A DNA stretch of 64,000 bases from Fennellomyces sp. T-0311. Lineage: Eukaryota; Mucoromycota; Mucoromycetes; Mucorales; Lichtheimiaceae. The DNA lies in contig JALLLT010000017.1 in NCBI GenBank assembly GCA_025266875.1, forward strand, positions 186,001 through 250,000, written 5' to 3'. Shown piece by piece: positions 20,273-33,012 of this stretch (position 1 is its first letter; each line of letters starts with the position of its first letter). The position numbers and the translations under genes are program-made. Under the pieces are notes generated by a model that saw only the letters and a program-made list of their open reading frames with translations, did no database searches and was not told the DNA's origin.

Positions 20273-22311
20273 TTAAATTCGGAAGCGGTAGTCAAGACGG
20301 TCACTGCCCTTGTGCTTGGTAGTTTTGTTATATTGTTCCTTATCAGCATCTGACATACCGTTCCACTTCTTCTCACGGTACTTGTTTGTCATAGAGTAGC
20401 GTACGCGTTGGGAGATGAACAAGAAGATAGTGACAACGTTGAGAATAATACACACAAGATTGCCAGTGGGGTATCGAGGTGCATCAGATGCCCCTAAAAA
20501 GAAAATCCATGTGAATCGTCTATATCATAAATATAATATTCAGCAAACTTACGATAGATCTGAGAACCAGGAACACCATCGAGGTTGGCTGCACCAATAA
20601 TTGCGCCCAGCGCAATAGCTCGCTTTCCAGCAGGAGCAAGGTTGGCCGACATATAAGCAATGTGCATACCGTGCCAGCTAGGTGATGCCATGGTAACTGT
20701 GGCTGCACCGAATAATTGCCATCGGGTAGCGTTTGCGGGAAGAGCTTTCAAAGCAATATAACCGACCATTTGCCAGATATTACCAATGAGCGCATGAAGA
20801 GCAACTTCACCGTACTTGTCGGAGCTGTATGCAATCAAAAGGGAAAATACGAGGCCACCAAGGTAAGCAGGCATAGTCAGAAGATTGGCAGTTGTAACGG
20901 GGAAGCCGGCGTCGCGAATAATTGAGGGCAAGTAAGTGCCGATGGGAGTACCAGTCATCATACTATATGAAGAAACCAAAGCAGTTAGACTTTTGCAACG
21001 TAGTATCCAAATCCAAAATTAAGGTACCCCACAAAAGTCGTGACAAGATGAGTCCAAAGCTTGGTATCCTTGAGTGCCAGCCAAATGTCCTCGCGAGTAA
21101 TTGGTACGTTCTGATCAGCCTTGCTCAAATCGTCGCGAATGACACGAGTAACAGCAATTTTAGCTTGTCTGTCCGTGAACCATCCCTTGGGACCACGAAG
21201 GTATCCACGGGTACTCATGGCATTCTTCGGCAGATAAACGCTATAGAAACGGTTATTTTCTGCTCTGCCTTTAAAACCAATAGTACTTACAAGGCGACAA
21301 AAGCGACAACATGAGTGAAGATACCGTCAATAAGGAAAAGCCACTTCCAGCCCTCGAGACCAGCAACACCACGCAAACGGAAAATACCAAAGGAAATCAG
21401 ACCGGAGAATGCAGAAGCTACTGATTGAATGCCCCAGAAGAAAGCCAATCTCGTAGCCAGTTCATTCGTCTTGTACCAAGTAGTCAAGTACTGAAGAGTA
21501 GCTGGGATAAATCCGGCCTCTAAAGCAATCACGCAAGAATAAATAGAAATTAGCTCACGTTACTTCCGACCTCCAACTCCAAATTTACCAGTGGCAGCAA
21601 TGAGTACACGAACAGTCATATAAGAAGGATAATTCTGAAAAAAAAATTACTGTTTAGTTATATGCTTATAATAATGCATGATTTGCTTTCAACTCACGTG
21701 GATCAAAACATGCGCCCAAGTAACTAAAAAGTGTCAAAAAAAAGAAGTTTATAAAAGCACATTACCATCAATAGTATATGTAATTACCAATTGCCCAGGA
21801 GCTCATAAGAATTGGAATCCAGCGATAGGCGCCAATTTTCTTGGCAACAAAGTTGGATGGTAAGGTGAAGGCAGTAAAGATAACAGAGTAGGCCAGAATA
21901 GCATTGTTGACACCGTCGTTTGTGAATCCAAGGTCTTGAGCCAAATGATCCGAAATTGCGTTGGCTATTATGAAGTTCAAATATTATTATATGTAAAATA
22001 GTATTATCCATTCATCCGAACTTACAGTGATTGGTACGGTCCATGTTAAGCACAAATGCCGTAAGCAGAGTAAATGGCATCAAACGCCAATCAATAATTC
22101 TGCGCACTTTAGTTTCTTCATCTTCGGTCCATTGCAAGGTTTCATCGTAGCCTTCGATACCACGTAGCTCATCAGTGTCGGACTCGGCAGCACCGTAGGT
22201 CGTGCTTATTGAGGTCTTGGAGCTGTTGAGCTTGTCAAGAACGACAATCTTGTTCTCCTCGGAGAGGTCCTCCTTGAGCACCAACTCTTCCTTATTCTTG
22301 AGATCGGACAT
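20273..22311 (-). CDS. MFS permease, Dal5/Tna1-like anion:cation symporter
   Basis: Minus strand, eight exons: 22026-22311, 21788-21964, 21698-21723, 21589-21634, 21291-21519, 21028-21240, 20553-20962 and 20273-20493. They sum to 535 codons with all phases matching. The acidic cytoplasmic N-terminus leads to RRIIDWRLMPFTLL and MDRTNHSNAISDHLAQDLGF, typical of the ACS family. AATEAGFIP is the conserved end of TM4. A long central loop (YLRGPKGWFTDRQAKIAV) separates the two six-helix halves. Later segments include YLPSIIRDAGF and ALGAIIGAANLDG, and the tail ends SDRLDYRFRI. Family members import allantoate, nicotinate, pantothenate, biotin or similar anions with protons; the substrate cannot be chosen from sequence. 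Two exons are only 26 and 46 bases long. Confidence 0.85.
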
Positions 22312-25300
22312 GTGCAATACAACTAATTATGTACGCGAAGGGAATAGGGTAATAGTAATAAGCGGAGCCTGCCGGTAAAGAATTAGTTCGTTGGATAAAG
22401 ACAAATATACCGTCGAAACCATCACTGCTTATATACAACTGTTATTGTTGATGAGGATGGATTACGCGACTATGGTGCCATCTGAACTACCCAAGTGTTT
22501 GGAAGTATGACAAATTGTTGGGCAATACTGGCTCGTAATCGCGTAGTTGTTGATCAAAGCCATGGATAAGAGATCCCATGTGTGGTACAATGATAGCAAG
22601 TGTTACAGCGCTAAACCGGAGAATGGATTTGTGGAACACTGTTTGTTTGTAAAGGCGAAGGGACTAAGCGGCGAATCGTATCTCGGCAAAGGGGCACCTT
22701 CATGTTTTGTATGAAATTTGTTTGGTTTCAACATTTCAATCAAGTTGTTGTTGGCGTTTAGGCTTATACATTATTGTCAACTTCGCTCACCGATTAAAAA
22801 ATATGCCATCATGGGAAAAATAAGATTTCAATAGTTTGGTAAAATAGGTGAAATACAGAGGCGAAATGATGCAAACTGCGAAACTAGGTAAAAAGGAACT
22901 CTAATTTTACCAGAATTTCACCATTCTAATTGTAGCACAAAAGTCCATTTATGGTGAATATATGCACCGCTGCTGCAATTCATCCCGCGTGAATCCGACG
23001 TATGATACCAAGTAAATCGGTTGACTTTAGATCTCCTGTCATTTTTGATTGGTCACATTTAGCCCATTGGTTCACTTGTAAAAGCAATAACGATGTTGAA
23101 AAATCCAGTTACGGTGCGCGCGACTACCACCATGCTCCTTTGATCTCCGTCTGTCAAAAAGGGATCGATTTCTTTTTGTTTTCAAAAATAGATAAACCGC
23201 TAGTTGTTCAAAAAGAAACTGTCTCACGAAACCGAAAAACTCCTGCGACTGTACGACATTTTCCCATCTTTTTTGATGATGAGAGTCAATGGAGATCTAT
23301 GCATGATCAGGTGCATAACGAGTCTATCTGTGATCATGGGTTGAAAGACTCTAATCTCGATCACGTTTCGTATTGCACCATTGCGAATTCCGCACATTAA
23401 ATTGCGCACCCACTCTTTTCCAAACCAAATCCTTGACAGCGGAATACGACTAAATGGGCTTCAACAGCCGGGCAAATTAAAATCACATTTCTGCTACTGC
23501 TTTAGTATTAATGAGTGACCCTATCGATATGCCAAAAGTTTTATCACTGCCAATAAAAACATCCGTTTGCTAGCTTTGCATCAAACGTATTGTTAAGTTT
23601 TGTTTAGAAAACGAAAGAAGAGTACAGTACAGCATGGTGATCTTAGTATAGAATTTAGAGTAGATCATGTTGCAGGAATATAGCTCAGGATGTGTTCCCG
23701 AAAACTTCCGTATAACCATCGCCAAAAGTAGTTTTGTACGGTTCTGTTTACATTCTATAGTTAGTCATTGAAGCTTCTGTGGAGGATACAGTCCGGAGTT
23801 TCTACGTAGTATCCTCAAACCGGTGGAACAGCGAAGGTTTACGGCGAATGTATCCTTGTCAAACAGTTACATATACCCACGGCTGTAGTACACATAACAT
23901 TGTCGGGCTACAAAAGCGGGAATTATCTGTGCACCTTGCATATGGACAAATTTATTTGCACTTCTCTACCTAATAGTCTCACTTGTATTCCGTGATTTAA
24001 AATGAATCGCTCATACGTGGCTCTTATATGAAGATAAAAAAGATATTGTTTGGTTCTTCTACAGCAGCTGATAGTTATCGAGCACTATGGTGATGACTGT
24101 TGTCGATCTTTTCAAGGAAAGCAGCGTGATAACAGTGCAAGATTACGTATAGCTTGACTTATGTTGTCCAAGATCTTTCGTATGCCTAAAATTGGCAAAT
24201 ATGGGAAGTCAATATTACGTACAACATTGACGCAAGCGATGTGCAAGCGCTCGGAAATAGGATTCGTACAGATTTAAACCTAATCACAAGAATTCTTCCT
24301 ACTGAAGATTTATATTGCGTGGGATCGCGTAAATGTTTAAGAAGATATATCTCGGTATGGTATTCGTAAATTATAATTTATTTGTGTACCTAATTAAAAA
24401 AAAGTATATGCAACAAGAGTGTATAGCTAATAGAATGAAAAATAAAGAGATGGTAACGTATGAAGGTTCAGATTTGTATTATGCTGGTAGTAGTTTCAGA
24501 AAGGAAATAAAGGTTTGGCCGATCACAATAGCAATGCAGAGAAGTTGGGCAATATTACCGTGTTTCGACGATTTGACAACTGGAGAGAATGTTTTGGTAC
24601 TTATAAAAAGTTGCTGTGTACCCTCCATTCTTCTATATCACAATCGTTGCCAGCTTCAATAAAAGTTTCATGTGCATAACATTACCTTCAGTACTTGTTG
24701 GAAACAGCAATGGGATCGTGCGACAGATTCGGGTGACATAGCCTTTTAGCGAAACGACATCCATGATATACATTTGATTACCTATTTAAGAGTACTAAAG
24801 TACTCAATACCATCACCCAACAAGTTTGATTACTTACCGTTAATTAAGCAAGCAGCCGGTGACATTAACCTAGTGCACAGTTGTTGGTGACTTGTTTACC
24901 ATTTTTAAACGACTTTGAGAGCTCGTGACATTTTCACTTGACCATCCTTGATCTTTTTGTTTTGTCTGCGCAGGGTTTCTAGGTGGAAACGAGACAAAGT
25001 GTGTCTGATTCTGCAAAGCTTTGAATGGGGAGGAGCTACTTTTTAAAGCCGTATCATAAACTTTTCTCTATCAGTTCATTGGCTTTAGACACATATTGCA
25101 TATGCTACCTAAAGGCATCTTGTAGATGGCCTGTCGATTCCCATGCTTCCCGACTCAATATTCACATATATGTACATCTCATCCACCTTCCCAATGGCTT
25201 CCAGTAAACTTTGACAGATTCCATCAGCTGCGGAGAGTTTAGGCTTGCTGTTAGCCAACACTAAGCACAATCATTATAGGCAACCATGCCTTTAATGGCT

Positions 25301-25430
25301 CGTCTGTGGGGTTGTGTTCGAGGTGATGCACAAAGTTGCAAGTCTTGTCGGAATCTCGTAGAAAAAAGAGGTCCGTATTGCCACTGTCATTACGATACGT
25401 AGAGGGCTGTTAATTTCGGTTCAGGTACCA
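22312..25430. other. Gene-poor AT-rich region
   Basis: Three kilobases with only short frames on both strands (longest 132 codons, 23002-23400, no recognisable domain). No tRNA, rRNA, array or inverted repeat was noticed. The first 500 bases are the 5' flank of the MFS gene. Confidence 0.4.
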
Positions 25431-26040
25431 TGAGACGAATTATCAGTTCGCTTTTATACGAGCTTGTATTCGTCACCAGAGACAACGGGTGAAACATTCT
25501 ATGTATCAGACCATCAGGGGCCATATGGACTATTATTTGACAAGGACCAGCGCTGGCTGCTCAATGCCAGCATTGGCTGTGCAAGACGAGAGGAAATGTC
25601 TATCGAATCAGTTCTGTCTGTCGAAGAAAATATGATGAACTCTGCAATGAAATCAAAGTATAAGCATTAAGTAGAACCCATTGTCTTGCAGTGGTCATGA
25701 TTGCACTTCTCATTCTTTGTTTCTTTTCAACCGTAGCTAATCATTCGTCCTTAATATCCATGATACAAGCTGGGACGGGAAAAATGGTTATACACCAGAA
25801 GAATCGAATGAACTTACCGTCGGTGGTGCTCCTGCTCTTCCAAAAGTTAAACGTATCATCAAGGAATCAGAGAAATTGGTAAGCGCTGTGCACGGTTGCA
25901 TTCGTACGCGGCCGAATGGGCGAATCAAAAGCTTGTGTTTCTGAGTATGAAGACACTGAGTCTTCGAGATACCTATGTCCTGATCTACCTCGCCGATCAC
26001 CTGAACCTACTCGCGTCGCGTATCAATAGCTAAACATATT
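25431..26040 (+). pseudogene. Decayed paralogue of the orphan gene at 30652
   Basis: Part of this stretch is a diverged copy of exons 3-4 of the gene at 30652-32535. FDKDQRWLLNASIGCARREE with SIESVLSVEEN parallels FDKSKFWILEASIQEAALNG with AESVLSVDEK. SWDGKNGYTPEESNEL and ALPKVKRIIKESEKL parallel NWDDMFTTAELDEI and VLPPVLQEVADIIAEFEQL. DNA similarity extends through the intron after exon 3 (TAGAA, GCAGTG and CTCATTCTTTGTTT occur in both). The donor GTGAGT has become AAGTAG, frames shift between the pieces, and no intact chain can be assembled. This looks like a local duplication followed by loss. Confidence 0.6.
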
Positions 26041-26199
26041 GGTAAAAGTGGACTTTACTTCATTGAACCGCACAGCTCGTGACAAGCTCATACAACTTCT
26101 GTTCGATTTTTTAGAAGAGCAGATCGCTCATATCATCCCAGCTGTACAATGTTTCTATCCACAGCATTCAGCCAATTCACCTGTATAAAGCTCAACCAT

Positions 26200-26640
26200 C
26201 TGTGGCCTGTCTGTTTTCGCCGATCCTACGCAGTGGCTTTGCGCTTGGGCGTTTGATTACCGGTAATTCAGACAAACCCTGTGATCCCAATACGGCGAGC
26301 TACAGAATTGGTATCCCAGAATACCAGAATCCGCCTAAAGAGCTTTTTGGATCGCGCACTAGCTTCATCACCCCTATATCATTCCATAGCGTGCTTTCCA
26401 CTCGAAGTGCCAAGCCGCGGGCGCCTGCACTGAAGTTCTGGTTGCTCTGAATTGTCCGTTATGCAATCAACTCGATAACGATCGTCATTTTCTGTGGAAG
26501 TTCCCAAATAATCTGAGGGTGTGGCGAGGAGACATCGCTCGCCGTTTTCTACAAAGACTTGCTGAGCTTACTTTCGAACACCTTCTTACTGGCCCGCCAT
26601 TACAACTTGCTATTTTCAACATCATGCGTGTTATGTCATG
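26200..26640 (+). pseudogene. Remnant of LINE-type reverse transcriptase C-terminus
   Basis: The plus strand reads RSGFALGRLITGNSDKPCD, then after an in-frame stop LNCPLCNQLDNDRHFLWKFP and NNLRVWRGDIARRFLQRLAE. The C-x2-C-x7-H arrangement followed by an aromatic and W is the zinc-knuckle tail of many non-LTR retrotransposon ORF2 proteins (Cys-Pro-x-Cys ... His-x4-Cys with the last Cys lost here). Only the 3' part is present and it is interrupted, so it is a relic. A non-transposon origin is possible but less likely. Confidence 0.4.
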
Positions 26641-26820
26641 AATAATTATTGCCTACACCATCCTACAAATCTGAAAGTCCTACTAGAGGTTTATTTTCGG
26701 CGACGAGCCTTGTTGCCCAACTGTGTGATGGCCTAAACTATGATGGATAGACGCTGTGAGCAAGTTGTAGCTATGAATTCAGATCGATACGCAAAACTTC
26801 ATTTATTATCATGGTATAAA

Positions 26821-28126
26821 GACCGGTCGGAAAAAATGTATACAAAATTTTGGGTGCAAAAAGTACTCATTAATAGAACTTCATTTTTTTTACTTTACGA
26901 CAGCGATTTTCGTGTTTCTGACACGTCTCGCTTTCGTTTGACCTACATTTCGTCGCATACAATGGCATAACCCGAAGTAAAAACGCACTCAAGCGCGTAT
27001 TACAAAAAACGAGTGGACTTCATTTATTATCGCTCATCGATACATAAGTGAGCACAGAAGACTCGGAAACTTCAATATCGACGACTCCCCGCGCAAGGTG
27101 TTGCAGGACCTTTTTGGCATTGGGGACACAACGGCGGGACGAATCATTACCCTTTCTAATGACCTGAATTTGCCAAATGAAAGTAAGAAGCTAGGTCGCC
27201 CAAGGAAGGTACTCTCGGATGAGTATGTCAATGAAATTCGAAATTTCACTGTGGAATGCACCAAGACCGGTCAGCCAACCACAGCAAAACGTATCCGCAC
27301 GCACCTCGAGAACCAAGGATTTGATGTGCCATCTCTCTCGGTTATGAAAGAGGATTTGAAGCTTGCTGGACTTCATTATGGGATGGGAAAACGGCAAAAT
27401 ATTCTTCATGACAGCGAAGCCATCGTCAATTACAGAAAGACATATCTGGAAAGACGCTTGAGCAATCTGAATCGTAATGAGCTGCCTATCCAACCGGAGG
27501 TATTTCTTGATGAGTCGTACGGTCACTAGACCATCAACCCAGACGGACGTATTATGTCCCAGACACGGTCGTCAACCAAACTGTGCATAAGCCGATGTTG
27601 GTAATGTTTGGTGCCTTTGCAGTTTATAAGGAGAACAACAGTCTCAGGGCTGAGATAGTTGAAGAAAATACAATCATCTGGGCAGTCAAAAGCAAAGTCC
27701 AATGTCCAAGAAGAAGAGAATGTCGGCATGAAGAGCACATTGACTGTACCGCCTGTTTGCTGCAGCGCACCCGAATGACCTCTGATCTTTGTGGCGAAAG
27801 ACAGGCATTCAATGCAAATATCGTTACGATGAGCATCAGCGAAACGCTGTCCATTCTGTGGCAGTTGTTGAAGGAGATGATGGTTCTCTTGAAAACCGAA
27901 AATTAATGCAAGGTTGGTACCTAGCATCCGAAAAATTCTTAAAAAAATAACTGATCAATCTTGTTTTACTAGCCACCAAACATGGATAACAGAATAAATG
28001 GTTTTAATAATGAAATGATAAAATCATCTAGTGGTCTGGCTATCAAATGATTTTTGTTTCATGTAAATGGTTGTGATTCCAAGGATGTAAGCGATCAAAC
28101 TTTGTATACATTTTTTCCGGCCAGAC
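26821..28126 (+). mobile_element. Tc1/mariner-like element with 30-base terminal inverted repeats
   Basis: Bases 26821-26850 and the reverse complement of 28097-28126 match at 26 of 30 positions, sharing the uninterrupted core CGGAAAAAATGTATACAAA. TA dinucleotides lie just outside both ends, as expected for TA target sites. The 1.3 kb between holds a plus-strand DDE_3 transposase relic, so this is one old insertion. Element length and layout are normal for the superfamily. Confidence 0.7.
27098..27927 (+). pseudogene. Tc1-like DDE_3 transposase, frameshifted
   Basis: The first 143 codons are open: an HTH region (LFGIGDTTAGRIITLSND), then KKLGRPRKVLSDEYVNEIRN, PTTAKRIRTHLENQGFDVPS and VFLDESYGH, the first catalytic Asp-Glu block. 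The chain then stops at 27527. In another frame it continues YYVPDTVVNQTVHKPMLVMF and GAFAVYKENNSLRAEIVEEN, which is the next transposase block, showing a frameshift or stop near 27,530. Further downstream only fragments remain. The same family left the more decayed copy at 7.6-8.9 kb. Confidence 0.65.
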
Positions 28127-28821
28127 GTTAATATCCATTTCGATATCGGGATACACATCCTGCATATACAGACAAACTCAAGACACGTTTTCCTATGTCG
28201 CCGTCATGGTTGTAGAATTTGATGATCCTGGGGTGCTTCCATAATGACGCATCACGATTCTGCAGCTTAGGTAAGAAAAAATTCCTGATACAGTAAATAT
28301 CAGCTATTTACTTACCAAACACACATAGTTCGCTTCAGCCACAACGATTATTTCTGCAACCATGCTGGGCCTTGTGCTTCAAGTGATGTTACATCACTAC
28401 AGCTTGGCATACTGTAATCGACTGAAGAGTCAATCCCCATCTGATGCAATGTTGCTTCTATTATTTTGGTAACGTACTAAAGATTGTCCGTACGTAAAGT
28501 CCGTAATGGGTCACCCTATGTGGCATTGATATCATACAGTATATGTGAATAAGCATGTAACAATATCACTTGCACAATCGCCCGAATTCGAATTTACCTT
28601 CCTGGGCGTCGCGCAAAAGATTGCTTCTTCGGCCTTAACATGGGATACGCATCCTATACAGCAAGGAATGATGACAGTTCCGCCGAAAAAAACTAATGGT
28701 TCTGTTTTAGCACACAATACACACACGCTTATACCTGCACAACCGGGAAACTGAGCTTGTGGTTCCATAGAACATGTATATCGGTAGGGTTGTGGGTATA
28801 CAGGGAGAAGAGAAATGGTAT

Positions 28822-29230
28822 AAGAATGATCGCACTATAACCGACAGGTGTTTTAAGTCCATCGAGCACTCGGACAATCTAGCAGGTAGCCGCCCTTAAA
28901 ACAATAAACATCGTTCCCCATACAGAGGCCGATGGGAAAAAAAGGTAGATAATCAAAGAATGATCGCACTATAACCGACAGGTGTTTTAAGTCCATCGAG
29001 CACTCGGACAATCTAACAAGTAGCCGCCCTTAAAACAATAAACATCGTTCCCCATACAGAGGCCGATGGAAAAAAGGGAAAATAGTAAAGAATGATTGCA
29101 CTATAACCGACAGGTGTTTTAAGTCCATCGATCACTCGGACAATCTAACAAGTAGAAACATCGTTCCCCATGCAGAGGCCGATGAGAAAAAAAGGTAGAT
29201 AATAAAAGAATAACCGACAAGGGTTTCAAG
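28822..29230. repeat. Minisatellite, about 132-base unit, 3 to 3.5 copies
   Basis: Units begin AAGAATGATCGCACTATAAC at 28822 and 28956, with a variant at 29088; a shortened fourth unit starts near 29206. Spacings are 134, 132 and 118 bases. Each unit contains CCGACAGGTGTTTTAAGTCC, the sequence CACTCGGACAATCTA and CATCGTTCCCCAT, followed by an A-rich joint. Copies 1 and 2 are nearly identical; copies 3 and 4 have small deletions. Confidence 0.85.
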
Positions 29231-30651
29231 TCCATTGAGAAATCCCCTGACACAGATGACGTAGCATGTGCCATAGGGACCGCGTTGATAAGACCCAGTA
29301 AAAGAACCAAAGCCCAGATGTCCGCTGATTGAAGAAATTGATTGACCTGAAAGCACGTGTTTGGGTGTGGTAAGATTCCTTTTGATAATACCGTGTATCC
29401 TGATACCGGCACTTCTTTCTGTGCTCTTATGCACGTCGATGGCTGTAAAAACATTCGGACCTCTCAAACCGCGAGAGTACTTGAGTTGCATGGTTGTGAT
29501 GTTCTTCGGAGTTGTACACTCATCTACATGCGTTGCACTGAATCGGCCAAGGAACTTCGGTGTCGCCACAAAGATCGCTTGGCAGAAAGTCATTGGCCCA
29601 TTGAGAACTGCAAACGATAATACCAAGAAGATGTTATTGGCTTACGGAAGTGCCGTGGTTAGCTTTGGAATCGTGTCGTCCGCACAAGCAGCTTTATTGA
29701 AAATTGCCATAGTCATTTCGGCAGTGATAAGATCGGACGCGTAACTGGAATAAAATCGATCTAGCTTACAACCTGTCTTGTGCATACATCTCGTGATGAC
29801 GGATGTAGTGCGTTGTTGATCGAAGGAATGAGGCCAGACTTTTGTCCGACGCGTTTACCGGGAGCAACGTCCGCGTCTTTGAAAGGGAAAACTAAATACA
29901 TTTGATCTTTATCCGTCGATGAAACTGATTCTGCCGATTCGCTTGAGCTTCTTGATCTGCTGATAGCGTTTCATCGCTGGCATCTCTTTCACCGCGGCCT
30001 AGATTTGGTCCGATCGCCCTCTTGGCTAACTCAACCTAGCTGGGTGCCCGAGCCTGCCACGGTTGCCCAGTAGTATAGCTCCCAGTCTGTCACCATGCAC
30101 AAACAATGCCGTGCTCGGCAACCCACTAGGAAGCCATAATCACTTTAATCGAATACCACAGCATCCACCGCAATAGTTTGACCATGGAATGTAAACCAGC
30201 ACTTCCTTCGCAACACCAATTGCTCCATCAGTCATCCCATGATATCCAAGGTGTAGTGTTGCCAAAAGATAGCTCCAGTGCCCTTAATAAATGCAAACTC
30301 ATTAAACAACTTGCAGACCCACCATCCAGTACAATCTCTGCTTCGACAAGTCCCCAAATTTGGACGGGCATGTGATTGCACGATTGCCGGCAGGTCACTT
30401 CCTCATTGACGAGCTTGAAACCTACCCCCTAGCTGTGACTAAAAAGTTGGCACACGAAATAAGCAGGATTCAGCGCCCATAGGAACTACCTCATCGTTAC
30501 TAGGCTAATTTTTTTTCTTACTACTGTTCACCAAGATATTTAAGCTCCTGCTCGTATATCTGTGTTGAATCACTTGGCACCCTTTTGAATCGCTTAGCGC
30601 TCATTAAATCGCGCAAGAACAATTGATTTACTGCGTAATCACTTAGCTTCC
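29231..30651. other. Non-coding or unresolved region downstream of minisatellite
   Basis: A plus-strand frame at 29361-29744 (127 codons) contains hydrophobic stretches (FLLIIPCILIPALLSVLL) and overlaps an open minus-strand frame of 164 codons (29132-29626). Neither has a recognised domain or convincing splice sites, so I do not call a gene. The remaining sequence to 30651 holds nothing I can name. Confidence 0.35.
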
Positions 30652-32535
30652 ATGGCAACGCTGAACAAAACCGAAGGTATTAAGATAGAACGTTAATAAT
30701 TTAAGTAATTCTAAGAACTTCTATAGAGGAAGATCTAGCCAAAATAATCAGTAATTTGGCCGAAAATAATGAGCGAGTTACGTTCCAAATGGTGATCGAT
30801 TCTTTATCGGATCGCATCGTTTCAAGCTGTAGTGACTTAGCGTCACTCGAAGCGCAAGGGCCAGTGTGGTTGCAGAAAATAACTGATGTTGCACTGGCAA
30901 ACCACGTGAATTTGGTAAGGAACTGATCTTCAGAAATACAGGGCATTTTTTCTAACCTAGGCTGTAGGTTCGTGATACCCCGTCATGGAAAAGCATTAAA
31001 ACGAAGATTCAAGAACAAGACGTCCCGGATTCGCCTAGCCAGCCATCTGATCCTTATGCTGCTTCCTCCGCTTTCTTTTCCCCCCGTTCACGCTTGTCCT
31101 CCTCTGAATTGAAGATTCGTATTGACGAGAAAGAAAAAGACGCAATCCGAGAAACGATTAAAGGCTTTGACAAGAGCAAGTTCTGGATTCTGGAGGCTAG
31201 CATCCAAGAAGCAGCATTGAATGGGTTGCCCGCGGAATCAGTTCTTTCTGTGGACGAAAAGGTCCATAAACTTGCACTGGATTCAATTTTCAAGCAGTGA
31301 GTAGAATCTGTTGCCGCGCAGTGATGATGATCAAAGCTCTCATTTCTTGTTTCCAGCCCAAGCCAATCGTTTATCATCGATATTGATGATCCAAACTGGG
31401 ACGACATGTTTACGACAGCTGAATTGGATGAGATTATCGATTTCGGTCCCCCTGTTTTGCCACCAGTGCTCCAAGAAGTTGCCGATATCATTGCTGAGTT
31501 TGAACAATTAGTAAGCGCTTCATGCAAATAGCAACTGCATATTTTATGCAACCATAATAACTTTTTTTCTCTTAGCCAAACGCCCTTGAAGCTTATAACT
31601 TTGCACGTCAACTCAATCACAACCCGATGGAAGAGCCACTGAAGGCATGGTTCTGTATGACAATTATGCAAACCGCATATTTGTTTTTAAAAAAGGATCA
31701 GCACAATATCGCTGATTTTCCCGAAACTGACAAGCAGTATCTGATATGGGGCTTCCTAAGCTCCATATTCCAAGGAACAGATATCTGGGCTCTTGGGTGA
31801 GTAGTCAGCATGAACGTTCAATCACATGGTGCAGTGCTAATATTTGACTATGTGATTTATAGCAAAGAAAAAAGTAGTGTAGCAAGTGCGGCGTCAGCGA
31901 ATAACAAACGTAAGCTTTCCACCACCGATGAAATCTGTCGAAAAGCAATTGGAAGAAAGGTGGATGAAGTGTACATTTGTGGCAATATCGAGTTGGGATG
32001 CATGGAGATCGGTGGATCGTCGACAGACCAGACAAAAGAGATCAAGGATGGCCGGATGAAGATGCCACATGTTCTCAAAGACATGTTGTTGGACATTGTA
32101 ACAAAATCACCAACACTTGTCCACAAAGTCAATGTGACTGGATACTTGATCAGTGGTACGTAATGATGTTTGACAGTAAAAAAGCATGGACTAATGAACT
32201 ACTGTTATTAAATAGGCACTCAAGTATGCATGATGGACGTTGACTCGCCTAAAGGATACATCACCAGAATACGCCGCACCATGCCAATGTCCTTCCCAAC
32301 GAGCGCTGATGACTATGTCGTGCGGATGGCGCCGCTTTTGGAGCTGGCTACTATCGCAATGCAGCGCATGAACGAAACGCGGCGGCTGTTCATGGGTACA
32401 AAGGTACCCTTACAGGTCTCGAGTCGACGAAATCAAGTACTGCCACCGAGCCTCCCCCGTACACCATCATCATCATCGTCCTCCGCCTCCACCAAAACTA
32501 CCGAATCCGTTCAAAAACGCCAAAGGTCCAAATAA
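30652..32535 (+). CDS. Orphan-family protein (Mucorales-type), 509 residues
   Basis: Seven exons join in phase: 30652-30676, 30727-30914, 30968-31296, 31357-31510, 31576-31796, 31863-32155 and 32216-32535. I do not know a named domain. The layout (helical N-terminal half, SADELK-type linker, DDPNWDD segment, then GRKVDEVYICGNIELGCMEI) recalls a large orphan family seen repeatedly in Mucorales genomes. The C-terminal part (MPHVLKDMLLDIV, SPKGYITRIRRT) is the best conserved in that family as I remember it. The spacing of Asp in RKVDEVY, Glu in IELGCMEI and following Lys residues resembles a PD-(D/E)xK nuclease-like core, but the match is loose. A serine-rich basic tail ends the protein. A decayed paralogue lies 5 kb upstream. 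Confidence 0.7.
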
Positions 32536-33012
32536 TATCCGCTGTCTTCCTGTTCCGTTCCATGTACTTTCATTATATATATATAAGCAACCTGTCATTA
32601 TTCCGAAATACCCTTTTACATAAACATTTTAAGTCATTCATTTTCTCACCATCATATCGAGAATGGAATACCTGTTCTTCAGCATGATATGAAAAAAAAG
32701 GTTGAAACAATAGTATCACCGTTTATGCAATTCAGTTCATGGTACAGACGGGAAATAATTACCGCGATAGTGTCTAATAAGTCTCTGCCGGGATAACTTT
32801 TCGACTGACCTTACAAAGAGTTTCACTATAGGGAAACGGGGTATGGGAATGTGTGCTGTCAGCAGCGTGTGACGTTGGTGTGTGTTGATACCATTCCACC
32901 AGGAACAATGCTAAACGATTTCGCACGCAGGAAACTCGATATTTAGGTGCCACAGGAGTCGCTTCCCATTCCATTTTTCGTTCGGGATTCCCCACGACAC
33001 GAATTCGCCTTC
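32536..33012. other. Intergenic, likely 3' UTR and promoter
   Basis: Short AT repeats (ATATATAT at 32575) and T/A-rich sequence after the orphan gene, then the leader of the CoA-binding gene. No separate gene is supported. Confidence 0.4.

Noticed and set aside
28822..29230. CRISPR-like array
   Set aside because: Units are about 132 bases, contiguous and without short repeats separating unique spacers; the genome is eukaryotic.
29132..29744. Opposed 164- and 127-codon frames beside the minisatellite
   Set aside because: Neither has a known family, clear start context or splice support; partly overlaps the repeat.
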